Assembly: GCA_000818945.1 (NCBI GenBank) | Contig: KN805402.1 | Location: 113,938-177,937 of the forward strand | Length of the DNA: 64,000 bases | Source of the DNA: Schizochytrium sp. CCTCC M209059 | Lineage: Eukaryota > Sar > Bigyra > Thraustochytrida > Thraustochytriidae | Reading direction: 5' to 3' | Part shown: positions 21,478-30,205 of the stretch, one piece after another | Numbering within the stretch: position 1 is the stretch's first letter | Layout: every line of letters starts with the position of its first letter | Notes under the pieces: model-generated | What the model was told of the DNA's origin: nothing | Seen by the model: only the letters and a program-made list of their open reading frames with translations | The model's database searches: none | Made by a program: the position numbers and the translations under genes

Positions 21478-21771
21478 ATGGCGACGCTCTACTGCAAGGA
21501 CACATGCAAGTACTGCGTGCTCGCGAAGGAGTTCCTCAAGGAGCACAACGTTCCCTTTGAGGAGGTGCGCATGGACCCCGAGGAGGAGGGCTACGCGGCA
21601 CAGCGGGACAAGCTCATTGAGCAGAGCAACGGGCACAAGACCTTTCCTTGGGTCTTTGTCAAGGAGGAGTTTGTCGGCGGCTACACAGACCTTGTGCATG
21701 CATTTAACACGCAAAAGCTACATAAGCTTCTTGAGGGTGCAGGCGTCACGATTGAGGAGCCCGATTTTTAA
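21478..21771 (+). CDS. dithiol glutaredoxin
   Basis: 97-residue thioredoxin-fold oxidoreductase using glutathione, predicted cytosolic. The active site CKYC is at residues 10-13, the cis-Pro motif TFP at 55-57 and the GGYTD glutathione-binding turn at 67-71. The frame extends upstream to a TTG only, so the ATG at 21478 is taken. The length is typical for a minimal glutaredoxin. CKYC is a variant of the common CPYC site. The Cys at position 6 just ahead of the site is extra. Confidence 0.92.
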   Translation: MATLYCKDTCKYCVLAKEFLKEHNVPFEEVRMDPEEEGYAAQRDKLIEQSNGHKTFPWVFVKEEFVGGYTDLVHAFNTQKLHKLLEGAGVTIEEPDF

Positions 21772-22242
21772 ACAAGTCGCCCTCTTCCATGTCAAGTCAC
21801 GCAAGCACACAATAAGTGATGAGTAGTTCTGGCGGGACATAGTCGAATAGAGCTTGTGTTGAAGAGACGAAAAGACCGACAAGAAGAAAGAACAAAGAAT
21901 TATGTACAAGATGTCAACGTTGTATGCTTTGCTCATTGTCTCCCTTGTTACAACACTGATCTGGCTTTTGCCACCCATCCCCCCCNNNNNNNNNNNNNNN
22001 NNNNNNNNNNNNNNNNNNNNNNNNNNNNNNNNNNNNNNNNNNNNNNNNNNNNNNNNNNNNNNNNNNNNNNNNNNNNNNNNNNNNNNNNNNNNNNNNNNNN
22101 NNNNNNNNNNNNNNNCCCCCACCACCATCTCTTTTTATTCATGCATTGGAGGAATCCAGACAATAACTGCACCAGTGCGGCATCGCCTTGCGCGTGTGAG
22201 ACGAATAAACTAAAACTCTTGCCAAGCTTTGTAAAAATCTTG
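21772..22242. other. 3' intergenic region with assembly gap
   Basis: Convergent spacer between glutaredoxin and the ankyrin gene. It holds a 130-N gap (21986-22115) bordered by C runs. Nothing recognisable in the remaining sequence. Confidence 0.7.
21986..22115. other. assembly gap (130 N)
   Basis: Run of N flanked by CCCCC on both sides, likely an unresolved C-rich repeat. Confidence 0.99.
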
Positions 22243-23319
22243 TCATCGCGAGCTGTGGACAGCAAAAGCTTCTACACAGGCGGTCCGTTTCCATCGCTGG
22301 GCCAGTTCGAGTGCTGTATGACCACCCTGTAGTGAGGCAAGGCTTGTATCCGCCCCGTGCTGCAAAAGGACTGTAGCACAGTCGGCAAAGCCCTGGACGC
22401 AGGCGTGCATGAGAGGTGTCGCGCCATCGACATCCTGAACGTCGATACTGCGACATGCCTCGGGAATGCTAAGGAGCGTTGCAACCGTTGAAGCATGACC
22501 CTCACGACTCGCCACATGCAATGGATGGCGCCCATTGTTATCTAAAAGACTTGACGGTTCTGGAAAGGGAGCAAGTTGCGCCATTGCAAGCAAAAGCTTA
22601 TCTTGGGCATGAGAAGCAGCCTCGTGCCAAATGGTTGTCCCAGACGAGTCCTTGGCAATCGCAGGGTCGATCACTGCGCCGTGTGCCAACAGGGTCGCTA
22701 ACGTTTCTTGGTGGCCGCCCATCGCGGCAGCATGCACTGGTCTACGCTCGTTGTTGTTTGCAAGGTTTACGTTCGCGCCTGCAGCCAAGAGCGTAGTCAC
22801 TAGCTTTGGATTTCCACTTCGCGCCGCGATGTAGAGAGGGCTGCTGCCTTCGCGATTTCGCTCATGAACAAGGGACGAATCGCGAGCAATGAGGATTTCG
22901 GCGGCTTCGAGGTGGCCTTTTTCGCATGCGTACATGAGCGGTGTCCAATCGTTGAACTTGGTGGCATTGAGAAGCGCACCAGCATCGGCCAAGAGGGTGA
23001 CGCTCGCGGCGTCATTCGACGCTGCAGCTTCATGGAGAGGTGTCTTGTGCAACGCGTTCACGGCGGCCACATCCACTCCGCATTCTTTAACGAGCCACGC
23101 CGCCACCTCGGACGCCGCGCCTTGGCACGCTCTGTGTAGCAACGTACTTCGCGCTCCATCGCAGGCCACTCTCGCCACCCGATGTTCGAGCAAACAATCT
23201 TCTCGTTCCCCCGCTTGCAAGTGGGCGCCGGCCTTGCGTAGAGCCTCGCGCAAGGCGTCCAAATCTCCGCGCTCGGCCAGCGAGCACAGCGTGCGCCGCT
23301 GCGCCTTGGACAATTCCAT
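22243..23319 (-). CDS. ankyrin-repeat protein
   Basis: 358 residues made almost entirely of ankyrin repeats (about eight), with repeated cores such as TPLHEAAASN, TPLMYACEKGHLEAAEIL, SPLYIAARSGN, RPVHAAAMGGHQE and HPLHVASREGH. Likely a protein-interaction scaffold; no enzymatic domain, signal peptide or TM segment seen. The chosen start (complement of 23317-23319) has A at -3 and G at +4. An in-frame ATG at 23434-23436 would add 39 unremarkable residues and begin 5 bases from the neighbour's stop, so it is less likely. Its partner cannot be read from sequence. Confidence 0.85.
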   Translation of the reverse strand: MELSKAQRRTLCSLAERGDLDALREALRKAGAHLQAGEREDCLLEHRVARVACDGARSTLLHRACQGAASEVAAWLVKECGVDVAAVNALHKTPLHEAAASNDAASVTLLADAGALLNATKFNDWTPLMYACEKGHLEAAEILIARDSSLVHERNREGSSPLYIAARSGNPKLVTTLLAAGANVNLANNNERRPVHAAAMGGHQETLATLLAHGAVIDPAIAKDSSGTTIWHEAASHAQDKLLLAMAQLAPFPEPSSLLDNNGRHPLHVASREGHASTVATLLSIPEACRSIDVQDVDGATPLMHACVQGFADCATVLLQHGADTSLASLQGGHTALELAQRWKRTACVEAFAVHSSR

Positions 23320-23441
23320 CGTCCTTGCGCAAGGATGATAAAGGCTCGAAGTTGTGCTTTTGCAAGGACCAATTTTACGATTGTGGTCACGAATGAGGAG
23401 AAGAGAAAGACCGCATTCACAAATGGCATTAACCATGTATT

Positions 23442-25841
23442 CTATATAACATTCAGGGACGTGGTGTGCCGTACAGGAGCGCCGACCTCCAAAGACAAGT
23501 TCATTTCGGCTTCTGTGTTCGTCTGGACTGTGTCCATCTGTACATTGTTTACTTGAACTGCGTTCACTTGGACTATGTCCACGTGCTCGTCTTGGTCTGC
23601 GTACGCAAAGACCTTGTGCAGTTCCTTGCTTCGGTCATCGCAATGGCGTGACGGAGATGGACTGCTCTCGAGCTTGCACGATGCGCAAAGGAGCATGCAG
23701 CACGCCGTGAGCGTGAATATAAGCGATGCAGCTGATATGAAATGGACAGTACCATAATGAACGCAAAGCTTCCCATCGAGACAATCTCCACTGTTTTTGT
23801 ATTCGTCGTTTTTATGATAGAGAGCATGATGGAGGATCGTGAGAGACAGGAGAAACATCCCCAGCGCACTGAAGAGCGACGCCAAGGCTGCAATGAGGCA
23901 GGCAGCCAGCAAACCACGGCCCCAATTGCGTGAAATGCTTAGGCCAACCATTACCGCTGCAAAGCAGCACGCGAAGCAGGCCGCAACCATAACGAACTTG
24001 CTGCTGTAGAAAGCCTTGTCCTCGCCAAGCTTTTGTCCTGGAGAGGAAGCGCAAGGTGCGACGAGATCTTCGAGGTTGTCCACAGTAACCTCGTACAGTG
24101 CAGAAGCCACGTCGAGAGCGCTTCGAAGACCAAGGCAAGCTTGTAGTTCAAAGTATCCCTCTGCTGCACACGGCGCAACGAGTGAGGCAAGCGCCTCCCT
24201 GCCCGTGCTCCCGAGCTCCCCGCTCGAAAGGTATGTGTCGAATGTACATTGATTCTGTAGACTGACGAGCTCAGCTTTCCGCTGTGCCAAAGGCGTGTTT
24301 TCACTCGTAGCCACCATGTTTTCATTCTGCACAAGCTGAGCCAAGGTGCTTTCGGACAGTTCCCGACAGGGCGCAAAAGATGCGTCGAGATGGGCCGGCA
24401 GAACAGTTGACATGGACAATGTGTCCGAGCCGGTGTACTGGGCAGCACATGCATCAAGATCCACATTTTGGGAACATGACTCTGTGACGAAAAAAGTTTC
24501 GACGAGCTCGCGTGCTTCGACATAAGTTGTTGCATCGCAAAAGGTGCTGAGAAAGAGGCGCCGCGAAATGATTGCAACATCGTCCAAGGGGTCGTACGAT
24601 GTCGATGATAATGGCGATGAGGTCTTCGCGCGTTCGCTCTCCTCTAGACCTCTTCGGCGTCGCGAAGATGACCACCACGACGGATTCTTACACCACTCTT
24701 GTGCTTCGCCAGCGTAGTTTGGGTCAAAAAGCGTAACACCGACGCTGACACGATCGCTTACAAAGCTAGCGTACTCGGTGGGAAGCCCGAGACTTGCAGA
24801 ATAAAGGACTGCAGAGAGCGGGCAAGCACTTGATGCGTCCTCGTTTGTTACCAAAATCCCTGCTGCGCGATGCGCCAAGCAGAGCGGATGGTCCTGCGAT
24901 GCTGCAGAGAGTGTAAGCGTGAGTGGCGGCGTAGTAGACACAGTTGCGACATTGAGTGCCGCTAAGACGTCGATATACTGCAAATCAAAGACGGTATTGT
25001 TGACGGCTGCGGCCAGACGCGCAGGGGCGTCACCTGCTTTGTAGTCGATGCCCGCACGCAGGTACATCAGCTTTGCCATCGTTTTTAAGTACATTCGCTC
25101 GATGAGGTTCTGTGTTTGGGTCGCCGCGGTGACACAGGACGTTTTCTGTCCAGCAGCTGCGTCAGCACAGACATCGGAAGCATTCGAGGATGCGATGTCT
25201 GCACCGCGCGCTACAAAATAAGCAATATTCTGCGTAGCGTTCGAGGTCTCGCTTTCCAAGGCCACATCGATAGTCTCGAGGTAGCCCGCGAGCAATGGTT
25301 CGGCCTTGTGAACAGCAAATGTCCAAAATGCGAGCATCATGCCGCTTCGCAGTGCCTCGAGCTGACTGTCCAAATCGCTCTTAAAGCTCAGAATCTTTTC
25401 GCGAAGACGTGAGTTCACTGCAGCAACGATCGTGGAGTTTAAAGGCTGCGCACTCATGGCCATCGCCATTTCTTGACTCCAAAAGTTTTCGCAGTCGTCG
25501 TTCAGTTCGTCCTTAAGTTTGAGCACTCGACCCATAATGGCGCCTCCCGAAACTTCCCAGGCTGGCGTGCGGAGGAAGAGCTTGTCACTGGGAAGCGTTT
25601 GCGGCTCGAGCCCGTCAAAGTATGTGCGCGGTGACGACGACGCGTTTCTGTCACGATGCAAACATTCGGGAAGAATATCAGCCTCGAAGAGGCCTACGCG
25701 TACCAGAGGGTCATCTTCGGGACATTGCGGCATCAACGTGACGACATACCACGGTTTCGTCGCGAGCTCCACCACGCCAAGAACATAGCCGCCCCACAGA
25801 AGCAGGCCGAGCGCCGCGCCCGGAAGCACGGACGACCTCAT
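23442..25841 (-). CDS. uncharacterised four-TM protein with large Cys-rich ectodomain (paralog 1)
   Basis: 799 residues, intronless, no family recognised. It has an N-terminal signal-anchor TM (about 8-28), an ectodomain of about 580 residues with many Cys and NxS/T sites, and three C-terminal TMs (about 616-637, 644-672, 699-722) with CLDGKLC between the last two. The cytosolic tail of about 75 residues carries a repeated VQVN/VQMD-like motif. The frame opens at a GTG; the first ATG (25839-25841) is used. It is clearly related to the next gene downstream on the same strand. Shared features include GAALG-LLW at the N-terminus, DHPLC, a CR-LS motif, QC followed by YL, and CL(D/E)G(K/E)LC. Topology suggests a cell-surface protein; function unknown. 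Confidence 0.8.
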   Translation of the reverse strand: MRSSVLPGAALGLLLWGGYVLGVVELATKPWYVVTLMPQCPEDDPLVRVGLFEADILPECLHRDRNASSSPRTYFDGLEPQTLPSDKLFLRTPAWEVSGGAIMGRVLKLKDELNDDCENFWSQEMAMAMSAQPLNSTIVAAVNSRLREKILSFKSDLDSQLEALRSGMMLAFWTFAVHKAEPLLAGYLETIDVALESETSNATQNIAYFVARGADIASSNASDVCADAAAGQKTSCVTAATQTQNLIERMYLKTMAKLMYLRAGIDYKAGDAPARLAAAVNNTVFDLQYIDVLAALNVATVSTTPPLTLTLSAASQDHPLCLAHRAAGILVTNEDASSACPLSAVLYSASLGLPTEYASFVSDRVSVGVTLFDPNYAGEAQEWCKNPSWWSSSRRRRGLEESERAKTSSPLSSTSYDPLDDVAIISRRLFLSTFCDATTYVEARELVETFFVTESCSQNVDLDACAAQYTGSDTLSMSTVLPAHLDASFAPCRELSESTLAQLVQNENMVATSENTPLAQRKAELVSLQNQCTFDTYLSSGELGSTGREALASLVAPCAAEGYFELQACLGLRSALDVASALYEVTVDNLEDLVAPCASSPGQKLGEDKAFYSSKFVMVAACFACCFAAVMVGLSISRNWGRGLLAACLIAALASLFSALGMFLLSLTILHHALYHKNDEYKNSGDCLDGKLCVHYGTVHFISAASLIFTLTACCMLLCASCKLESSPSPSRHCDDRSKELHKVFAYADQDEHVDIVQVNAVQVNNVQMDTVQTNTEAEMNLSLEVGAPVRHTTSLNVI

Positions 25842-26295
25842 GCGTGAGTTGCCTGTCACACGTGTGCCAGCTGCTCGCGCGCTCAGTCCAAAAGACGCAC
25901 GCCCTCTCCGAGCTGTCGCGGAGAGAGCGGCCGCCGAGGTCGTCCCCGCCGTCCCACGCTCACAAATATATGGACTGCAGAAGGAGTCTGTTCACGTGCG
26001 CGCGTGTCGCCGCCTGCGGTCGCTCGCACGCTAGTCCGTTCGCTCGCACGGAGCGCAGACGCGCAGACGCGCAGCCGCGCAGACGCGCAGACGCGCAGAC
26101 GCGGGGTCGGCGCGCGCGTCGCGAGGCCCTCCTCACTTCTCTTTGGAGGTATGCATGTGTGTCGCATCTGCTTGTGACAGACACGCTGCATATGCTCCTT
26201 CCGCTGGTACCGTGCACGAAAACTTAGACGGACCCTGAACGCCCCCGAAGAGCGCCCAGCCCCAACCCCGGCGAGCGCCGCCAACCCCGGCGCGG
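25842..26295. other. intergenic region between the two four-TM paralogs
   Basis: 454 bases. It contains a GCGCAGAC 8-bp repeat (about six copies, 26053-26101). There is also a minus-strand TATATTT motif (25965-25971) about 125 bases upstream of paralog 1's ATG that could be its TATA box. Confidence 0.5.
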
Positions 26296-28728
26296 CTACA
26301 CGCGCACGACGGCGCGCGCGGGGGCGTGCTCGGTGAGCTCGATGGAGACCGCCGAGGCCGGGGCGGGCGAGGCGGGGGCGGAGGCGGCGGCGGGGCCTGG
26401 CGGGCGCGAGCCGGGCCCTGAGGGGGACTCAGAGCAAGTGTCCTCGTGGACGGGGCCCGCGGCGAAGCCGAAGAGGTCGTGGTAGTGCTTGCGGGCCAGG
26501 AGGAGGTTGGGCTGGGTGTGGCGGCGGGCGGAGGGCCGGGAGCAGCAGAGGGAGATGATGAGAAGCGCGAGCGAGATGAAGGAGCCGGCGATGGAGATCT
26601 GCAGGACGACCTGCAGCTCGCCGCGGAAACAGCACAGCTCGCCCTCGAGGCAGCCCTCGGCCCCGCCGAAGACGAGGTCCGTCGCGCTCGCGTTCACGGA
26701 CTGCGCGAAAATCTCGGCGAGGGTCCTACGGTAGAAAATCGCGGCCGCAAGATCCGAGAAATTGATCGTGATGACCGACCCCGTGAACCACGAAAAGGCT
26801 AAGAGGGCCATGCAGGGCGCCATGCCTGCAGCGACGCAGCTTCCGCGGAGAATGGCGAGCAGCGTCATGACGAAAGCGCAAACACTGAACAGAAAGGCAA
26901 ACGGCAGGAAAAAGTACGTCATCTTGAGGTATCCTTTCTCGTAGAATCCAGCACGTGAAAATGAGGCTCTTTCGCAGGCCCGGAGCAGATCTGCATCGTT
27001 CACGAGGGTCGTCGCGAAGAATTCGCTCGCCAGGTCAAGGGTGTGTCGATGTTCGGCGCAGTTTCGCAAACTGGACAGACCTGCTTCCACGCACGGTTTC
27101 CATATAAATTCGTCGAGGATGGCTGCTTGATCTGCATCATTTCGCATTTCAAGATAAGCTACTAAATCGCATTGGGCCCAAAGCGCTGCCATGCCAGCGC
27201 GATAGGCTTCAAGGTTCTGCGTTGCGTCCGGCGTTGTCGTGGTATCCGAAAGCGCGGCGACCAAGGTGTCGCGACTCAAGCTCCGGCACTGTGCGACCGG
27301 ATCTTCGAGGTGTATTGGCCAAACGCTCGCCGATTCCCCAGCAAAGCCACTGAGACATACAGCGAGGCTCGCGTTTGTAGTGCAATTCTCGTTGATCAAA
27401 AAGGCATCTGCAATGACATTTTCAGCTGCGAGAAAATCATCGGACGCGCAAAGGTGAGCCGCGTAAGCAACAGCCTCGGCGAGAAGTGTTGCATTCTCCG
27501 CATTGTCTGCAGGGCGCAGAGTGCTTAGCCCCTGGCAGGATATCCCATCATTTGCGGCGCCAATATCCTGCAATAGCGACCACATTGAGGTGTGTGCAGC
27601 AGATAGCGTATTAGCGAGCTCAGTCCTATTGCGGATTGCGAAGAAAGCAACATCTGTGAGGGCACATGACCGCGTCGCTGGAGTCGAGGCCAAGAGTCCT
27701 GTGTCAGCACTTGCGACGCAAAGTGGGTGATCCGCCAGCGCACCAAAATAGCTCCTTTGCATGGGCCAAAGGGTACTGTTCTCTTGGGAAGCTGAGGCGA
27801 GGGTAAGATTCTGGAGAAAAGCATCGTAGCGAGCGAGAAAAGCCGCATCATGACTTGCGAAAATCGCCAGCTCTGCTTCACTTGCAGTGCATTCGACGCT
27901 TGAAAAGAGAGCTTCTAGGTATGTATCGTTCACCAAGGCTACAAGACGCGTAAAGTTCTGTTTACATCCGTTGTCGGGCCCGGACCCTGACCCGGACCCT
28001 GACCCTGACCCGGGGCCGCAAACCTCTTCTTCGCCTGCGCTGACAAGTTGAAGGGCCTGCATTGAAACATTTACCAAGGCGCCCGATAGCGAGCTTGCTG
28101 GCGCGAGGGCGACGACAAGGGGCGTAATGCGGTCTTGAAGCGCCGTCTCGAGCACAATGGACCAAAGAAAATGCTGCACATGGTTGTAGAAGAGATTGCT
28201 TCCCGTGCTGAGATTTTCCTCTGCGTTGGTTTGATCTTGCGCCAAGGTCGTATCGACATTGCGAAGAGCCGTCCACCATGGAGTGTCAATGTCTCCGAGC
28301 TCGAGGCCAACTGCTTCTGCGCTCACTTCTAACCAAAAGTCTTGGCAAGCTGTAGCATTCTCGACTTCAAACATGTGGTCTGGCTCTGCAAGCAGCAGGA
28401 CAGTGAGAGCGCTAAAGGTTGCATAGTTCATGTCCCCTAGACTTGGAAAGATTCCAGCTGTTTGCAAGGATCTGGGCGGCGTTCCGCGCAAGAAAGAAAA
28501 TACTGCTGGTGTCGCGACGCCTTCGGGCATCTCGAGGTCCAGGCAGCTTGGGTCAAAGTCCGTCGTAAAAATGCCCACGGAGAGCAGCGGGTTTTCTTTC
28601 GTGCAGAGCGGTGGGAGCGTCACGAGGGCAATGCGTCGCCCTGCGAGAATGGCCACGCCCAGCACCACGCATGTCCACAGCAGCATGCCCAGCGCCGCGC
28701 CCGCGCAAGACGTATGCACAAAGCTCAT
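26296..28728 (-). CDS. uncharacterised four-TM protein with large Cys-rich ectodomain (paralog 2)
   Basis: 810 residues from a genuine ATG (28726-28728), intronless. Same architecture as its neighbour: N-terminal TM (GAALGMLLW), a long ectodomain with conserved Cys including DHPLC, then three TMs with CLEGELCC between the last two, and a Pro/Ala/Ser-rich cytosolic tail. A Gly-Ser dipeptide run near 27978-28016 (coded by a GGACCCTGACCC-type repeat) sits in the ectodomain of this copy only. The two are head-to-tail and diverged, so the duplication is old. No known family recognised; surface receptor, adhesin or channel accessory are all possible. Confidence 0.8.
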   Translation of the reverse strand: MSFVHTSCAGAALGMLLWTCVVLGVAILAGRRIALVTLPPLCTKENPLLSVGIFTTDFDPSCLDLEMPEGVATPAVFSFLRGTPPRSLQTAGIFPSLGDMNYATFSALTVLLLAEPDHMFEVENATACQDFWLEVSAEAVGLELGDIDTPWWTALRNVDTTLAQDQTNAEENLSTGSNLFYNHVQHFLWSIVLETALQDRITPLVVALAPASSLSGALVNVSMQALQLVSAGEEEVCGPGSGSGSGSGSGPDNGCKQNFTRLVALVNDTYLEALFSSVECTASEAELAIFASHDAAFLARYDAFLQNLTLASASQENSTLWPMQRSYFGALADHPLCVASADTGLLASTPATRSCALTDVAFFAIRNRTELANTLSAAHTSMWSLLQDIGAANDGISCQGLSTLRPADNAENATLLAEAVAYAAHLCASDDFLAAENVIADAFLINENCTTNASLAVCLSGFAGESASVWPIHLEDPVAQCRSLSRDTLVAALSDTTTTPDATQNLEAYRAGMAALWAQCDLVAYLEMRNDADQAAILDEFIWKPCVEAGLSSLRNCAEHRHTLDLASEFFATTLVNDADLLRACERASFSRAGFYEKGYLKMTYFFLPFAFLFSVCAFVMTLLAILRGSCVAAGMAPCMALLAFSWFTGSVITINFSDLAAAIFYRRTLAEIFAQSVNASATDLVFGGAEGCLEGELCCFRGELQVVLQISIAGSFISLALLIISLCCSRPSARRHTQPNLLLARKHYHDLFGFAAGPVHEDTCSESPSGPGSRPPGPAAASAPASPAPASAVSIELTEHAPARAVVRV

Positions 28729-30205
28729 GCTGGCTCGGGGCGTGCGACAGACCGAGCGAGGCCGCGCCTACCCGGCCCAGCCGAGCAACTTTTCGAACTC
28801 CCCAGGCACGCGCGCACGCACGATACGCAAGCCTCGCCTTGCCTTGCCTCGCCTCGCGGCGAGCGAGGTGGGCACGCGCACGAGCGAGCGGGCCGCGCCG
28901 CCCGCCTGCAGGTCGCCAGGGTCTCCAGGACTTCGTTCGGGTTATGTGTGGAGCTAGCTAGGCCTAGCGGCGAGCGAGGATGTTGCACAACCCTTTTTTG
29001 GACAACCCCCTCTTCTTGGACAACCCCTTTTTGCGCATCGAAGTGCAGAGGGCAGTTCTCGTTGTTTTGTTTTGGCTGGCTAATTTTGTCCCGGTCGCGC
29101 GGGAAGAGAGCCACGCTAGCCACCGTGCCTGAAGCTTTTGTGGATTTGTGCTGTGCTTGATTCGTTTTTTTTAAATCGGTAGAGTTGGCCACGAAGAGAG
29201 GGGAAGGGTCGGGCGCGCGTTTAGCTCTCGCTCGAGCTTGCGGCGCTTGCGGATCTTGCAGAGCTTGGATTGATTCCGTTTTCTGAACACTGCAGCTTAA
29301 GCCTGAAGTGTTGATCCTCCGTTTTTCGGCTTTCTTGTGAGCCCATATATCGAGTGATTCTTGCGTATGAAACTTTTCGAGGCAGCTCTTGCGCGTCCCT
29401 TTCAAGGGACGCACGTGCAGTGGAATTCCGCAGATTGAACTGTATTTGGTGGTCAGTCCGAAACACATAATGCATGTTGCTTGCTGTGGCTTTTCTTTGC
29501 TTTTCGGTAACACCACTTTTGACGATTGTTGGACGTTCGAGAGGAACAGATATGTGCTCGAGCGACTTGTCTGAGCGTACCTGCAAAGCCGGTCCTTTTT
29601 TGGAAAAAATTGTTGAGGCTTTTGGCGCTCTGCGTGGCCGCTGTCGACAGTTTCTTGTGCACTCTCATGATCAATGTTAAGGAGGGTACACTGTATCGCT
29701 GATGGCTTGGTTGAGGTACGCTTCTTGGTGGCGCGGTGTCCGTGGACTTGGCCAGCTTATGTGTGAAGACGTCGGGGTTGTTGAGGATCTCCTTGCCTTC
29801 GTCACTCGAGGGGATAGCGTCCTCTGTTTAAAGACAGGAAGGAGATAGAGCCGGTTGTGGGGCGCGAGACATGTACCGCTCGCTGCGTGTGGGTGGACAT
29901 CGGCATCATTGGAACTAAAAAGTACAGATAGCTGGCCCGGCTTCGCAGGTCATGTGACGGCGCCATAGTCCCCAAGCGCTGGGGAAAAAATGGAATTTCA
30001 TTTGCAGAACGAAGCTTTCGAGAAAGTCAACTTAGAAGAAGAGGAAAAAAGTAGCCTTTTGTTCAATCCACTTTTTTTATTTGGTCCACTTTTGGAATCC
30101 ATTTTTCCTTGGTCTCGAGACGTCACGCAGGAGTCCGTCCGAAGCAAACCAGAATCTCACTTTCGATGTAAAGACTCTTCAAGCTTGCATACTCTTCAGC
30201 CGTAC
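28729..30205. other. intergenic region with transposon remnant
   Basis: About 1.5 kb. It contains a TAGGCCTA palindrome (28959-28966), a short TTGGACAACCCC-type direct repeat (about 28994-29030) and the decayed piggyBac-like tail described separately. The frame of the downstream surface protein extends up to 29990 but is probably 5' UTR. Confidence 0.55.
29290..29890 (-). pseudogene. decayed C-terminal part of a piggyBac-like transposase
   Basis: On the minus strand, 29390-29520 encodes a Cys/His cluster of the form C-x2-C, then ICGIPLH, then KSCLEKFHT. This resembles the C-terminal zinc-binding domain of piggyBac (DDE_Tnp_1_7) transposases, which has paired Cys followed by a PLC segment and a CF..YH segment. 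Upstream, a second frame reads as protein-like sequence from about 29890 and appears joined to the first by a frameshift near 29500-29580. I see no DDE catalytic core and no terminal repeats, so only a 3' fragment remains. Could instead be the last exon of an unrelated zinc-finger gene. Confidence 0.35.
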
